DNA of 64,000 nt from Pacificispira spongiicola. GTDB taxonomy: Bacteria; Pseudomonadota; Alphaproteobacteria; UBA8366; Aestuariispiraceae. Positions 25,035-34,650 of the stretch are shown here, one piece after another (position 1 is the stretch's first letter; each line of letters begins with the position of its first letter). The notes under the pieces were generated by a model. It was not told the origin of the DNA, did not search any database, and worked only from the letters and a program-made list of their open reading frames with translations. The DNA lies in contig NZ_JABBNT010000001.1 in NCBI RefSeq assembly GCF_012926505.1, positions 744,001-808,000 of the forward strand, in the 5' to 3' direction. Position numbers and translations under genes: made by a program.

Positions 25035-25517
25035 ATGAGCATCAAGACCGGCGACAAAATTCCGGCGGTGAACCTGAAGAAGATGGGCCAGAACGGACCC
25101 GAGGACGTGGACGCCGCCAGCTATTTCGGCGGCAAGAAAGTCGTCCTGTTTTCCGTCCCCGGCGCGTTCACGCCGACTTGCTCCGCGAAACATCTGCCGG
25201 GCTTCGTCAGCCATGCCGATGAAATCAAGGCGAAGGGCGTCGACGCCATCGCCTGCCTCGCGGTCAACGACGCCTTCGTCATGGGCGCCTGGGGCGACGA
25301 TCAGAAAGCCGACGGCAAGGTCGACATGCTGGCCGACGGGTCGGCGGCGTTCACCACGGCGCTGGGCCTGGAACTGGATCTGGTTGCCGCGGGTTTGGGT
25401 ATTCGCGGTCAGCGTTTCGCGATGATCGTGGATGACGGGACCGTGACCCATCTGGCCGTCGAAGCGCCCGGCGCTTTCGAGGTTTCCTCCGCAGAGGCTA
25501 TTCTTAAAGCCCTTTAA
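25035..25517 (+). CDS. Peroxiredoxin (Prx5 type)
   Basis: A 160-residue thiol peroxidase that reduces H2O2 or alkyl hydroperoxides. The active site is PGAFTPTCS with peroxidatic C49, then LPGFVSHADEIKAKGVD, as in the Prx5/AhpE-like branch with IRGQRFAMIVDDG near the end. ATG 25035 has GGAG upstream; an earlier in-frame start at 25017 adds six residues without a better site. It lies 115 bases after the DsbD-like gene on the same strand, so shared redox duty is plausible. The 3' end overlaps a convergent small gene by 14 bases. Confidence 0.93.
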   Translation: MSIKTGDKIPAVNLKKMGQNGPEDVDAASYFGGKKVVLFSVPGAFTPTCSAKHLPGFVSHADEIKAKGVDAIACLAVNDAFVMGAWGDDQKADGKVDMLADGSAAFTTALGLELDLVAAGLGIRGQRFAMIVDDGTVTHLAVEAPGAFEVSSAEAILKAL

Positions 25518-25788
25518 GGCTTCGGTGTCCCTCCCCGCCGGCGCGCGCCGGTTGGGGAGCGGCCGAATGCGTCCCGATGGCAGGCGACAGGATCTGATAC
25601 CCGTTGCCGTCGTTCGCCAGATCGCTGCGCAACATTTCCACCGTGCGCTCGCATTCCCGCGTATAGGGGCAACTGCCCCGGATCGCGCATCGCGACAATC
25701 GTTCAGAAACGGCCCGCGCGCCCTCGTCATCACCCTTTCCGATAAGGGTGTAGGCATGGCTTACAGAAGATTTGCAGGACTGAATCAT
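25504..25788 (-). CDS. Small cysteine-containing hypothetical protein
   Basis: I do not recognise this 94-residue protein. It is supported by an excellent ribosome site (AGGAGAA, seven bases before ATG) and natural composition in its first 70 residues (MIQSCKSSVSHAYTLIGKGDDEGARAV pattern). Four cysteines occur: one near the start and three within RCAIRGSCPYTREC, which could bind metal or form disulfides. The tail after about residue 72 is low-complexity. No signal peptide or membrane segment is seen. It converges on the peroxiredoxin gene. Confidence 0.6.
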   Translation of the reverse strand: MIQSCKSSVSHAYTLIGKGDDEGARAVSERLSRCAIRGSCPYTRECERTVEMLRSDLANDGNGYQILSPAIGTHSAAPQPARAGGEGHRSLKGL

Positions 25789-26060
25789 ACGTGAATTCTC
25801 CTGACGGACGATTCTGATTTCCTGAGGAGTTTGCCATCCGGCGATTAACCCCTGCTTAACGCCCCAAATGATTTTTTCGGGCGGGAAACCGTGTCTTCCA
25901 GGATATTCCCATTGGTAGAATTAAATATTCCTTAATGGTTAAAATGCAGCTTATACTGAGGTACCGCAGAAGCGGATCAGGGTACCGAATTCAGGAAAAA
26001 ATTTCTGCCGGGACCCGCATATTCGGAAATTCAGTCTGGTTGGGAGCAGAAGAACCCGTC

Positions 26061-26246
26061 ATGACAAAACACCGCACAGCCACCGACAGCCGCGCCGAGG
26101 CCCTGTTGAACGAACACGGCCAAGCCGCCCGCGCCTTCGCCCATGCCAGGGCGACGGAATGCGTGTTCTATACCGATCCGAATGGCGAGGCCTATTGGCT
26201 GGAAATCGCACAGATCCTGTCGAAACGCGGGTCCGCAAAGGACTAG
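26061..26246 (+). CDS. Small hypothetical protein
   Basis: A 61-residue product with mixed, non-repetitive composition, including LLNEHGQAARAFAHARA and VFYTDPNGEAYWLEIAQILSKRG. No family is recognised. The ATG at 26061 has AAGAA eight bases upstream. The 25789-26060 stretch before it is AT-rich and noncoding, with a TATACT element at 25952-25957 that could be its -10. It precedes dapD by about 175 bases on the same strand. Confidence 0.5.
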   Translation: MTKHRTATDSRAEALLNEHGQAARAFAHARATECVFYTDPNGEAYWLEIAQILSKRGSAKD

Positions 26247-26420
26247 CGTCGCTGGACCGCCAATTCACGCCGCTAGGCTTCTTGACCGACGCCGGATGAA
26301 CGGTATGGTTCGCCCGACCCGCCGAAGAACGCGTTCAAGAAACTGTTTCCGGGGCGGTTTCGTTTAATTTCGTGCACGCCGAAATTCGTGCAAACGTCAT
26401 TCGTTCAGGAGACGCCCGGC

Positions 26421-27266
26421 ATGGCCCATACCCAGTTGCAGGCGGTTATCGAAACCGCGTTCGACAACCGCGATCAGATTTCTCCCGCCACGACCGGGGA
26501 AGTACGCGACGCCGTGGAAACGGCACTGAACCTGCTGGACAGCGGCAAGGCACGCGTCGCCGAAAAGGGCGCGGACGGCTGGACCGTCAATCAGTGGCTG
26601 AAAATGGCCGTTTTGTTGAGCTTCCGCCTCAACGATATGCAGACGATCGCCGGGGGCCCGGGCACGAACACCAACTGGTGGGACAAAGTCCCGTCGAAAT
26701 TCGAAGGTTGGGGCGAAGCGGAATTCCGCGCCGCCGGTTTCCGCGCCGTGCCGAACTGCACCGTGCGTCGGTCTGCCTATATCGCGCCGAATGTCGTGTT
26801 GATGCCCAGCTTCGTAAACCTGGGTGCCTATGTCGATAGCGGCGCGATGGTCGATACCTGGGCGACGGTCGGATCCTGCGCCCAGATCGGCAAGAACGTC
26901 CACCTGTCGGGCGGTGCCGGTATCGGCGGAGTTTTGGAACCCCTGCAAGCCGGGCCTGTCATTATCGAGGATAACTGCTTCGTCGGTGCCCGGTCGGAAG
27001 TCGTCGAAGGCGTTATCGTCGAAGAAGGCTCCGTCCTGTCCATGGGCGTCTATATCGGCGCGTCCACCAAAATCATCGACCGTCAGACGGGCGAGGTCTT
27101 CATGGGCCGCGTTCCCGCCTTTTCCGTCGTCGTGCCGGGCAGCCTGCCGGGCAAGCCGTTGCCGGACGGATCGCCGGGCCCGTCGCTTTACTGCGCCGTC
27201 ATCATCAAGCGCGTCGATGAAAAGACCCGCTCCAAGACCTCCATCAACGACCTGCTGCGCACCTGA
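26421..27266 (+). CDS. dapD: 2,3,4,5-tetrahydropyridine-2,6-dicarboxylate N-succinyltransferase
   Basis: Adds succinyl-CoA to tetrahydrodipicolinate in the succinylase branch of lysine/meso-diaminopimelate synthesis. The 281-residue protein has the left-handed beta-helix hexapeptide core (about 105-230), with [44 protein letters not shown] in family order. ATG 26421 has AGGAG nine bases upstream. It is directly followed by dapE and a membrane protein, forming one operon. Confidence 0.97.
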   Translation: MAHTQLQAVIETAFDNRDQISPATTGEVRDAVETALNLLDSGKARVAEKGADGWTVNQWLKMAVLLSFRLNDMQTIAGGPGTNTNWWDKVPSKFEGWGEAEFRAAGFRAVPNCTVRRSAYIAPNVVLMPSFVNLGAYVDSGAMVDTWATVGSCAQIGKNVHLSGGAGIGGVLEPLQAGPVIIEDNCFVGARSEVVEGVIVEEGSVLSMGVYIGASTKIIDRQTGEVFMGRVPAFSVVVPGSLPGKPLPDGSPGPSLYCAVIIKRVDEKTRSKTSINDLLRT

Positions 27267-27272
27267 TCGATC

Positions 27273-28466
27273 ATGCCCTCATCCCGGACCGACGCCATCG
27301 ACCCCGTTACCTTTGCCCAGGATCTCATCCGCTGCCCCAGCGTGACGCCGGCGGAAGGCGGTGCGCTGGACCTGTTGCAATCGGTACTGGAGGATATGGG
27401 GTTCGTCTGCCATCGCCTTCCGTTTGAGGAAGACGGCACCGATCCGGTCGACAACCTGTATGCCAGGCTGGGGACGGCATCGCCGAATCTGTGCTTCGCC
27501 GGGCATACCGATGTCGTGCCGGTCGGCCGGGCGCAGGGCGAATCCGGCGGCTGGACCGTCGATCCCTTCGCCGCGACGGTTCAGGACGGAATGCTGATCG
27601 GACGCGGCGCGTCGGATATGAAGGGCGCGATCGCCGCCTGGGTCGGGGCGATTTCCAGCCGACTTCAAGACGCCGGGCCGGTGCCCGGATCGATCAGCCT
27701 GCTGATCACGGGCGACGAGGAAGGCCCGTCGATCAACGGCACGAAAAAAATGCTGCCCGCCCTGGCTGAACTGGGCGAGACGATCGACCACTGCATCACT
27801 GGGGAGCCGACCAACCCGGCGGAACTGGGCACCATGATGAAAATCGGTCGCCGGGGCAGCCTGAACGGCTACATCACCGTCGAGGGAATACAGGGGCATA
27901 CGGGCTATCCGCATCTGGCGGACAACGCGGCGCATCGTCTGTCGAAAATGCTGGCTTCCCTGGTCGACTGGCGGATCGATGAAGGGTCGGATCATTTCGA
28001 ACCGTCCGTCCTGTCCGTAACGCAGATCGACGTCGACAACGCGGCGACCAATGTCATTCCGGCCCAGGGCACGGCCCGGTTCAATATCCGCTTCAACGAC
28101 CTGCATACTAGCGCGTCTTTGGAACAGAAAATTCGGGACCGCCTGACGGAAGCCGCAGGGCCGGGGGCGAATTTCTCATTGGACATCGTGGTTTCGGGGG
28201 AAAGTTTCCTGACGCCGCCGGGGCTCCTGTCCGATCTTTTGACCGACGCCTGCACGGCAGTGACCGGCCATAAACCGGATCTCAGCACCACCGGCGGCAC
28301 GTCGGACTCCCGCTTCATCAAGGACTACTGTCCGGTCGTCGATTTCGGACTGGTCGGCAAGACCATGCATCAGGTCGACGAACGGGTGGCGACCGCCGAT
28401 ATCGTCGCCCTGACCGCGATCTACCGTCATGTGATCGACGCCTATTTCAAAAAGGCCGCGGCATGA
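27273..28466 (+). CDS. dapE: Succinyl-diaminopimelate desuccinylase
   Basis: Di-zinc M20 peptidase-family hydrolase that removes succinate from N-succinyl-LL-diaminopimelate, two steps after DapD. Metal ligands and catalytic residues are visible: H78 and D80 in [13 protein letters not shown]115 in [14 protein letters not shown], and the [11 protein letters not shown] acidic pair. Residue count (397) is normal for the family. It starts six bases after dapD, and its stop overlaps the next gene by ATGA, so all three are probably co-translated. Confidence 0.97.
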   Translation: MPSSRTDAIDPVTFAQDLIRCPSVTPAEGGALDLLQSVLEDMGFVCHRLPFEEDGTDPVDNLYARLGTASPNLCFAGHTDVVPVGRAQGESGGWTVDPFAATVQDGMLIGRGASDMKGAIAAWVGAISSRLQDAGPVPGSISLLITGDEEGPSINGTKKMLPALAELGETIDHCITGEPTNPAELGTMMKIGRRGSLNGYITVEGIQGHTGYPHLADNAAHRLSKMLASLVDWRIDEGSDHFEPSVLSVTQIDVDNAATNVIPAQGTARFNIRFNDLHTSASLEQKIRDRLTEAAGPGANFSLDIVVSGESFLTPPGLLSDLLTDACTAVTGHKPDLSTTGGTSDSRFIKDYCPVVDFGLVGKTMHQVDERVATADIVALTAIYRHVIDAYFKKAAA

Positions 28467-29047
28467 CGCCCCCCAGTCTCGCCGAAGCGGTGGGACGACT
28501 CGCCCTTGGCCTGCAGGTTCTGATCGGACGCCGACCGGCGATGGAGGCCTTTGGCGACACGCGCGACGATGTCGTCAAAAGCTTCTGGATCGCCCTGCCT
28601 TTCTTTCCGCTTTATCTATGGGCGCTTGTTTCCTCCACCCCGGCGGACAGCATCTTTGCCGACGTCGGTCTGCCCACGCGCCTGTTCGTGCATTCGATTT
28701 CCTATGCCTATGTCTGGGTCTATTGGCCGTTGATCATGGCCGGGGTCAGCACCCTTGTCGGCAAGCCGGATCGTTGGGCCAAATATGTGGCCGCGATGAA
28801 CTGGACCATGGCGATTCCCTTCGCGATCCAGCTGTTCGCGATCCTGGCCGTCGATCCTATGATGCCCAGCGTATCGGAAGGAATACGCAGCCTCGTTCGC
28901 ATCTGGGCGCTGGGCGTCCATGCCCTGATGATCCAGACCTTCTTCAAGACCGGTGTACTGGTCACCCTGCTGCTGGTCGTCGCCGACTTCGTCCTGGCGC
29001 TCGTCCTGGGGCAGGTCGAGGTTTTCGTGATCCTGTCTAACGCTTGA
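28463..29047 (+). CDS. Hypothetical inner-membrane protein in the dap operon
   Basis: A 194-residue protein with about five hydrophobic segments (around [64 protein letters not shown] and [18 protein letters not shown]). It resembles small Yip1-like or DUF membrane proteins seen after dapE in related genomes, but I cannot name a family with confidence. Start overlaps dapE as ATGA. Its last 11 bases overlap the convergent cupin gene. Confidence 0.8.
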   Translation: MTPPSLAEAVGRLALGLQVLIGRRPAMEAFGDTRDDVVKSFWIALPFFPLYLWALVSSTPADSIFADVGLPTRLFVHSISYAYVWVYWPLIMAGVSTLVGKPDRWAKYVAAMNWTMAIPFAIQLFAILAVDPMMPSVSEGIRSLVRIWALGVHALMIQTFFKTGVLVTLLLVVADFVLALVLGQVEVFVILSNA

Positions 29048-29330
29048 TTTCGACTTCCACGAAGGTGAAGGGAAAGTCGTTGGCGTTGACGACGTTGTGA
29101 TCGACCCCTTCATTCCGGGCATAGGATTTCCCGGCGGTCAGGTCCGATGTCACGACGGACCCGTCGGGCAATTCGATGGTCAGCGGCCCTGTCGTCATCG
29201 GTACGACGACATAATCCATCTCATGACGGTGACGGCCCGTTTCCGCCCCTGGCGGGAAATGCCATTCGGTGACGCGCACGGCGTCATTGTCGGCTTGCAC
29301 CGTAGGGATGGCTTGCGGGCGTTTCGTCAT
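29037..29330 (-). CDS. Single-domain cupin protein
   Basis: A 97-residue cupin. The metal-binding motif appears as FPPGAETGRHRHEMDYVVVPMTTG with two histidines and a downstream glutamate-like position, and the second motif as AGKSYARNEGVDHNVVNAND with another histidine. The protein is a single beta-barrel with no other domain. Substrate is not predictable. It stands alone on the minus strand. Confidence 0.88.
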   Translation of the reverse strand: MTKRPQAIPTVQADNDAVRVTEWHFPPGAETGRHRHEMDYVVVPMTTGPLTIELPDGSVVTSDLTAGKSYARNEGVDHNVVNANDFPFTFVEVEIKR

Positions 29331-29416
29331 GATCGGGTCTCCTTTCCAACTATTTGAAGAGTGGCGGGTTTGAGCATGCTTGCCAAGGTCGCCGGTGGTT
29401 CATAGGCTCACTTTCG

Positions 29417-30529
29417 ATGATGTCGAAACGCCTTCCCCTTGCGATCCTCATAACCCTGCTGCTTCTCGCCGCGGCATGGAGCGGCTGGTGGTACTATTCC
29501 GCCAGTACCGCGCGGCATCTGCTGCAAGGCTGGACCGCGGATCAACGGGCTCGGGGCTTCGACATCGCCTACGAACGCACGGACCTATCCGGCTATCCGT
29601 TGAACGTAACCCTGACGGTCCTGGGGTTTCAGGCCACCGCGCCGGACGCCGCCTGGCATTTTTCAGGCGAGAAATTGGTCGTGTCCTTCCCCACCTGGCG
29701 GCCGGATCGATATACGTTGAATTCCGTCGGCCCCGTGCAAGCGAGTGCGCAGGCCATTCCGGGATCGACGGAACGCCCGATTTCGGCGGGGGAACTGTTG
29801 GGGGACTACAGTCTGACCGACCGGACATTGCGGCTGTTGACCCGTCGCGTCTCCGGGCCGATGGGCGTGGAAATCCGTGAATTCGGCTTCACCGGGATCG
29901 ATACACCGGACGGGTATCTGGCCCGGCTGGAAGGGGTCGACGGGCATTTCCCCGCATGGATCCCTCCGACACTGCCGCAGCATATCAGCGCCGCCATACT
30001 GGGCTTCCGACTGGACCGCAGCTTTCCCTATGACGGGTCCGACGAGTTGGAAACTCGGCTCGCGGCATGGCGGGACCGGGGGGGCGCGATTGACGTCACC
30101 GAAATCGCCGCGGTCTGGGGCGATCTGAACCTGCGCGGCGACGGCACGGTAACGCTGGACACGGAAATGCGGCCGATGGCCTCCTTCTCCCTGCGCGCGC
30201 GCGGGCTCACCGAAACCGCCCGACGATTCGAACAGGCGGGCATGATCGACAAGCAGGCGCGCCGCGCCATCGATCTCGGCGTAAACCTCTTGAGCCTCGG
30301 CGGATCGACGGGTGGGGAAGTGAAAATACCGGTTTCCATTCAGGACGGTCTGCTGTCGCTGGGGCCGGTCGCCGTTGCGGAAATACCGCCGATCTTCGGC
30401 GGCCGCCCCGGTCCGGCGGCCTCCGCCGCGCCGATCCCGCAGGAACCCGCCTTTCCGACGCTGGCACCGCCACCGACGGTCAGCGAGGATACGTTGAACG
30501 CCAGCCCCGCGAACGAGCCCGCGAACTAA
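29417..30529 (+). CDS. DUF2125 family membrane-anchored protein
   Basis: A 370-residue protein with an N-terminal membrane anchor (LPLAILITLLLLAAAWSGWWYY) followed by the DUF2125 domain (GFDIAYERTDLSGYPLNVTLTVLG, FPTWRPDRYTLNSVGP) and a proline-rich tail from about 325. The body is probably periplasmic. DUF2125 function is unknown. Two adjacent ATG codons (29417, 29420) are possible starts, with only a weak ribosome site. The longer frame to 29354 has no better site. It converges on hisC. Confidence 0.86.
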   Translation: MMSKRLPLAILITLLLLAAAWSGWWYYSASTARHLLQGWTADQRARGFDIAYERTDLSGYPLNVTLTVLGFQATAPDAAWHFSGEKLVVSFPTWRPDRYTLNSVGPVQASAQAIPGSTERPISAGELLGDYSLTDRTLRLLTRRVSGPMGVEIREFGFTGIDTPDGYLARLEGVDGHFPAWIPPTLPQHISAAILGFRLDRSFPYDGSDELETRLAAWRDRGGAIDVTEIAAVWGDLNLRGDGTVTLDTEMRPMASFSLRARGLTETARRFEQAGMIDKQARRAIDLGVNLLSLGGSTGGEVKIPVSIQDGLLSLGPVAVAEIPPIFGGRPGPAASAAPIPQEPAFPTLAPPPTVSEDTLNASPANEPAN

Positions 30530-30534
30530 TCCCC

Positions 30535-31641
30535 TCAAGCCAGGAAATCGGTCAGCGCCGATAGCAGGCGGTCATTTTCTTCCGCCGTTCCCACCGTCAT
30601 GCGCAGGCTTGCGGGCAAGCCGTATGCGGCGACGGACCGGACAATGACCCCCTTTGCGGACAGATGCGCATTGGCAGCGGACGCCGACGTCGCATCGGCG
30701 AAATGCACCAGCAGGAAATTGGTGACCGACGGCGTGATCGACAGGCCCAATTGGGACAGGGCACCGACCAACCGCGCGCGTTGTTCCTTGTTTTCCCGCA
30801 GGCTGCGGTCCAAATGCGCCGCATCGCCCAGCGCCGCGACACCCGCGACCTGTGCCGGGACACTGACATTGAACGGGCTGCGCACCCGGTTCAAGGCATC
30901 CACGACCGCGGCAGGGGCATAACACCACCCCACGCGCAGGGCGGCCAGCCCGAACGCCTTGGAGAAGGTGCGCAGCATGACGACATTGTCATAGTCGCGG
31001 ACCAGATCCGCCCCGTCGGAATAATCGTCGGCATCCACATATTCGGAATAGGCGGCATCGACCGCCAGCAGGATGTCGGCGCGCAGGCCCTCCCGCAGCC
31101 GCCGCAATTCGGATGCCGGAATATACGTGCCGGTCGGATTGTTCGGATTGGCGACGAAGCAAATCCGCGTCCTGTCCGTCACGGCGGCGAGCATCGCATC
31201 GACATCGCACAACAGGTCCGGTGTTTCCGGCGCCAGCACCGCCGACGCGCCGACGGTTTTCGCGGTAATCGCATACATCAAGAATCCGTGCTGGCTTTGC
31301 AGCACCTCGTCGCCCGGCCCGACATAGCAGCGGATCAGCAGCGTGATCAACTCGTCCGACCCCGCGCCGCAAACGATGCGTGCCGGGTCCAGGCCGAATT
31401 TCTCGCCGATCGCCGCGCGCAGCTTTTCCGCCCCACCATCGGGATAGCGTTCCAGCGCGGCCGATCCGCGATAGGCGTCCAGCGCCTGCGGGCTTGGCCC
31501 CAGCGGGTTTTCGTTGGCCGACAGAACCGCCGGCGGAACACCGTCTTTTTCGTCGCCATGCGCGCCGGGAACGTAAATCGGCGCTTCAGCGATGCCGGGA
31601 CGCAGGACCAGCGGGCTGTTACGGGTACCTTGGCCACTCAT
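30535..31641 (-). CDS. hisC: Histidinol-phosphate/aromatic aminotransferase
   Basis: PLP aminotransferase of the HisC branch, 368 residues. Visible are SANENPLGPSPQA, the segment VANPNNPTGTYIP, DAAYSEYVD and the Schiff-base lysine in TFSKAFGLAALRVGW. It may serve histidinol phosphate, phenylpyruvate/prephenate, or both. Its ATGA overlap with a chorismate mutase points to aromatic amino acid transamination. The frame extends upstream through that gene to 32058, but the ATG at 31641 is the natural start. Confidence 0.92.
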   Translation of the reverse strand: MSGQGTRNSPLVLRPGIAEAPIYVPGAHGDEKDGVPPAVLSANENPLGPSPQALDAYRGSAALERYPDGGAEKLRAAIGEKFGLDPARIVCGAGSDELITLLIRCYVGPGDEVLQSQHGFLMYAITAKTVGASAVLAPETPDLLCDVDAMLAAVTDRTRICFVANPNNPTGTYIPASELRRLREGLRADILLAVDAAYSEYVDADDYSDGADLVRDYDNVVMLRTFSKAFGLAALRVGWCYAPAAVVDALNRVRSPFNVSVPAQVAGVAALGDAAHLDRSLRENKEQRARLVGALSQLGLSITPSVTNFLLVHFADATSASAANAHLSAKGVIVRSVAAYGLPASLRMTVGTAEENDRLLSALTDFLA

Positions 31642-32507
31642 TCTTCGGTAACTCCTGCTATCGGGGCCGACACGCGGTCGGGTCCCAACACCTCGGCATA
31701 ACCGCCGACAACTTCGACGCGGACCACCGCGTCGCGTACCTCGATCAATTCCAGGCGTTCGTCTTTTTCCTCGACGAAATTGCCCAGTTCGACCAGATGA
31801 ACCCAGCTTTCCTCCTGCGGGGCGGATGCGGTGAACAGCGGATGCAGTTTCGCCCGCTGCAGGATCGCGTTCAGCCCGGTGCGGGACAGCGGTTCCTTGG
31901 TTTCGATCAACAACAGGGTGCGGTCGCTGCCCGTCGGTTCCAGTTTCAGGCGCGCCACCGCCAGCGCGTCCTGCATCTGGCCGCGTACACTGCCGACCCC
32001 GGCGAAAGGCATGCGCATAATGACCTTCGGCGCATTCGCCCCGGACAGTTTCACCCACCAGGGATCGTCATCGCTTTCGCGCGGTGCCGGTAGAACGGCG
32101 ATCTGGTGCCGGTTTTCGAACACCTGCGCCAACGTATCCCGGACCGTCGGATAGGCGGTCATCGGCACCTGACTGCCGAACTGATCGCGGGCGAGATCCC
32201 ACAGGGTGTGTTCGTCGCCATTGGCGAAGACCGCGACGGAATAGTCTGCCTGCAACATGGTGAAGGCGGCGATCATCTCATGCCACATGCGCGCTAGGGC
32301 GGAGAACGGGAACGGTCCCCGGTGCCGTTCCGCCAAACGGCGCAGCATCGATGCCTCGCGCGTCGGACGCACGGGGAAGCTTACCGCCTTGCCCTTCGCG
32401 GCGGCGACATGTTGGACAACGTCCCAACGTTTCAGAATCAGGTCGTGAATCTGATCGTCGATCGAGTCGATCTGCTGGCGCAGTTCATCGAGCGTCGGTT
32501 TCGACAT
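31638..32507 (-). CDS. Chorismate mutase with degenerate prephenate-dehydratase-like C-terminus
   Basis: A 289-residue protein. Residues 1-88 are an AroQ-type chorismate mutase. Active-site positions line up with E. coli P-protein: R10, R27, K38, E51 and Q86. Residues about 89-289 look like the two-lobe region of a P-protein plus a C-terminal regulatory part, but the TRF dehydratase motif and the usual G-x-T-F start are not seen, so dehydratase activity is doubtful. It is coupled to hisC by ATGA. It likely feeds prephenate to an aminotransferase or to separate PheA/TyrA enzymes outside the window. Confidence 0.85.
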   Translation of the reverse strand: MSKPTLDELRQQIDSIDDQIHDLILKRWDVVQHVAAAKGKAVSFPVRPTREASMLRRLAERHRGPFPFSALARMWHEMIAAFTMLQADYSVAVFANGDEHTLWDLARDQFGSQVPMTAYPTVRDTLAQVFENRHQIAVLPAPRESDDDPWWVKLSGANAPKVIMRMPFAGVGSVRGQMQDALAVARLKLEPTGSDRTLLLIETKEPLSRTGLNAILQRAKLHPLFTASAPQEESWVHLVELGNFVEEKDERLELIEVRDAVVRVEVVGGYAEVLGPDRVSAPIAGVTEE

Positions 32508-32743
32508 CGTTCAGAAATCTCCCCCAGTGCAGGCCTTTCCCGGCCAGTCGTTATCCGAAGTCGGAATTCCGCGTACAGCACCTAGCGTGCAAGGTTGGCG
32601 AAAGCAAAGCAAATCGCCAATATGCCTTCTCGCCCTAATTCACGATATTTTTGTGGAAAAATAGGGTTCAGGGTATTAAATCACCGTCTCCGAGGGGTCC
32701 GCCCGGACCTCAACGACGAACCGTATAGTGAAGAGTATCCGCG

Positions 32744-33664
32744 ATGCCGATCAAGATTCCGAACGACCTGCCCGCCCGTGTTGAACTGGAACGCGAAGGC
32801 CTGATGGTCATGTCGGAAGCCGATGCCGTGCGTCAGGATATCCGTCCGATGCGGATCGGTCTGTTGAATCTGATGCCGCAGAAACAGAAGACCGAAACCC
32901 AGTTGGCGCGCTTGATCGGCGCGACACCGCTACAGATCGAACTGACCCTGGTGACGACCGGCAGCTATGTCCCGACGAATGTGTCGGCGCATCATTTGTC
33001 GACCTTCTACCGTACCTGGGACGAAGTGAAATCGCAGAAATTCGACGGCTTTATCGTCACCGGCGCGCCGGTCGAAACCCTGCCCTTCGAAAAGGTCCTG
33101 TACTGGCAGGAGCTTGAAATGGTGATGGACTGGACGCTGACCCATGTCCATTCGACGCTGGATATCTGCTGGGGCGCACAGGCCGCGCTGCATCACTTCC
33201 ACCGCGTGCCGAAGCACGAATTGCCGGAAAAAATGTTCGGCGTCTATCCGCACCGCGTGCTGGACCGCACGGCCAGCCTGTTGCGCGGATTTTCCGACGA
33301 GCTGGCGATCCCGGTATCGCGGCACACGGAAACGCGACGCGCGGATGTGGAAAAGGTGCCGGGACTGGAAGTCCTGATCGAGTCCGACGAGGCAGGCGTG
33401 TGTCTGGTCCAGGACAAGGCGAAACGGCATATCTATATGCTGAACCACCTGGAATACGACGCCTGGACCCTGCGCGACGAATATCAGCGTGACGTGGATC
33501 AAGGACTTCCCATCGAACCGCCGAAATACTATTTCCCGGAAAACGATCCGTCGCGCGACCCGCCGAATACGTGGCGGGGGCATGCGCATTTGTTCATCGG
33601 GAACTGGATCAACGACGCGTATCAGACAACGCCGTTCGACACCGACCTGATCGGCATGTCATAG
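32744..33664 (+). CDS. metA: Homoserine O-acyltransferase, MetA type (acetyl-CoA predicted)
   Basis: First committed step of methionine synthesis. The 306-residue protein is a clear Met[31 protein letters not shown] near 41-70, acyl-enzyme cysteine C142 in [11 protein letters not shown], and the His/Glu pair in [10 protein letters not shown]. Residue 111 is glutamate (GAPVET). In this family Glu111 is known to favour acetyl-CoA, while Gly111 favours succinyl-CoA. So O-acetylhomoserine is the predicted product despite the usual 'succinyltransferase' label. Expressed from its own upstream region, divergent from the chorismate mutase. Confidence 0.95.
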   Translation: MPIKIPNDLPARVELEREGLMVMSEADAVRQDIRPMRIGLLNLMPQKQKTETQLARLIGATPLQIELTLVTTGSYVPTNVSAHHLSTFYRTWDEVKSQKFDGFIVTGAPVETLPFEKVLYWQELEMVMDWTLTHVHSTLDICWGAQAALHHFHRVPKHELPEKMFGVYPHRVLDRTASLLRGFSDELAIPVSRHTETRRADVEKVPGLEVLIESDEAGVCLVQDKAKRHIYMLNHLEYDAWTLRDEYQRDVDQGLPIEPPKYYFPENDPSRDPPNTWRGHAHLFIGNWINDAYQTTPFDTDLIGMS

Positions 33665-33689
33665 TCGGCGTCAAAAGGATGGCAACCGG

Positions 33690-34055
33690 GTGAGACACTT
33701 TCGTGGATTGGGGGGAGTGGCCGCGCTGGCGCGTGGTTTGGCGCTTTTCGCGCTGCTTCTTCAATTCACGATGCCGCTTGCCGGGGCCGTCGCGGCGGAT
33801 CTGTCCGGCGGCGGCTCGGTTCCATCCCTGTCGATCTGCTTCGCCGGGACGAGTGCGCCGGAAAAGACGATCCCCCATGCCTGCGCGATGCCGGGCGGAT
33901 GCTGCGTCCTGTCCTGGACCGCGCCGAATATCCGACTGGAACAAGCGCCGGTCCGGCACGCGGCCTATATGGCCTTCGAAAGCCGGGTCGAGCGGCCGGT
34001 TTCGGCATCCGACGTCACCAATTTCGCCAGAGGGCCACCGCGTCCGTCCGTTTGA
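33690..34055 (+). CDS. DUF2946-like small exported protein
   Basis: A 121-residue protein with one N-terminal hydrophobic stretch (ALFALLLQFTMPLAGAVAA) and a cysteine/histidine cluster: C50, then HAC (63-65) and CC (71-72), ending FARGPPRPSV. This layout resembles DUF2946, whose members often sit beside copper chaperones. GTG start with AAAGGATGG upstream. The next gene, 36 bases on, is a PCuAC copper chaperone, so a periplasmic copper role is plausible but not proven. Confidence 0.7.
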   Translation: MRHFRGLGGVAALARGLALFALLLQFTMPLAGAVAADLSGGGSVPSLSICFAGTSAPEKTIPHACAMPGGCCVLSWTAPNIRLEQAPVRHAAYMAFESRVERPVSASDVTNFARGPPRPSV

Positions 34056-34091
34056 AACCGACATATCTTATTTCAAACAAAGGACAGACAG

Positions 34092-34595
34092 ATGAAATCC
34101 TTCACGACGCTTTTCGCCGCGGTCGCCGCGCTTATCTCCCTTGCCGCCGTCAATCCTGCGGCAGCCCACGATCACACGATCATGATCGACGCCCCCTTCG
34201 CCCGCGCCAGCGCCAGCCCGATGGCGAAGGCCGGGGGCGCCTTCATGACCATCACCAACAATGGGGATATGGACGATGTCCTTATCGACGCGCGGGGCGA
34301 TGCCGCCGCCCGCATCGAACTGCATACGCATGTCATGAAAGACGGCGCCATGACCATGATGCGCGTTGAAGACGGCATCCCGGTTCCCGCAGGTGAAACC
34401 GTCATGCTGCAGCCCGGCGGCTACCACGTCATGTTCATGGGTCTGAAGGCCCCGCTGGTCGAAGGCGAAACCGTTCACATCACCCTGGTCTTCGACAAAG
34501 CCGGAGAAATCGCGGTCGATATTCCCGTCCTGGACGTCGGTGCCATGGGTGGCGGAAAAGGCCAGCAGAAGCATCAGATGAACATGTCCAACTGA
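34092..34595 (+). CDS. Periplasmic copper chaperone PCuAC
   Basis: A 167-residue exported protein (signal peptide about 1-25, AAA-H cut region). The copper ligands of the family appear as H78 and H80 (ELHTHVM), M90, H112 and M114 ([10 protein letters not shown]). PCuAC delivers Cu(I) for the CuA/CuB centres of cytochrome oxidase. The C-terminal tail [13 protein letters not shown] adds further His/Met. It pairs with the DUF2946-like gene upstream. Confidence 0.93.
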   Translation: MKSFTTLFAAVAALISLAAVNPAAAHDHTIMIDAPFARASASPMAKAGGAFMTITNNGDMDDVLIDARGDAAARIELHTHVMKDGAMTMMRVEDGIPVPAGETVMLQPGGYHVMFMGLKAPLVEGETVHITLVFDKAGEIAVDIPVLDVGAMGGGKGQQKHQMNMSN

Positions 34596-34650
34596 TCGGT
34601 CGGGCCTTTCGGCGCTTTCCCTTCACGGGGCGTTCGGCTACATCCCGGAC

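Noticed and set aside
32508-32743. SAM-II type riboswitch upstream of metA
   Set aside because: The conserved SAM-II pseudoknot strings were not found; only a short GGTCCG-CC-CGGACC hairpin is present.
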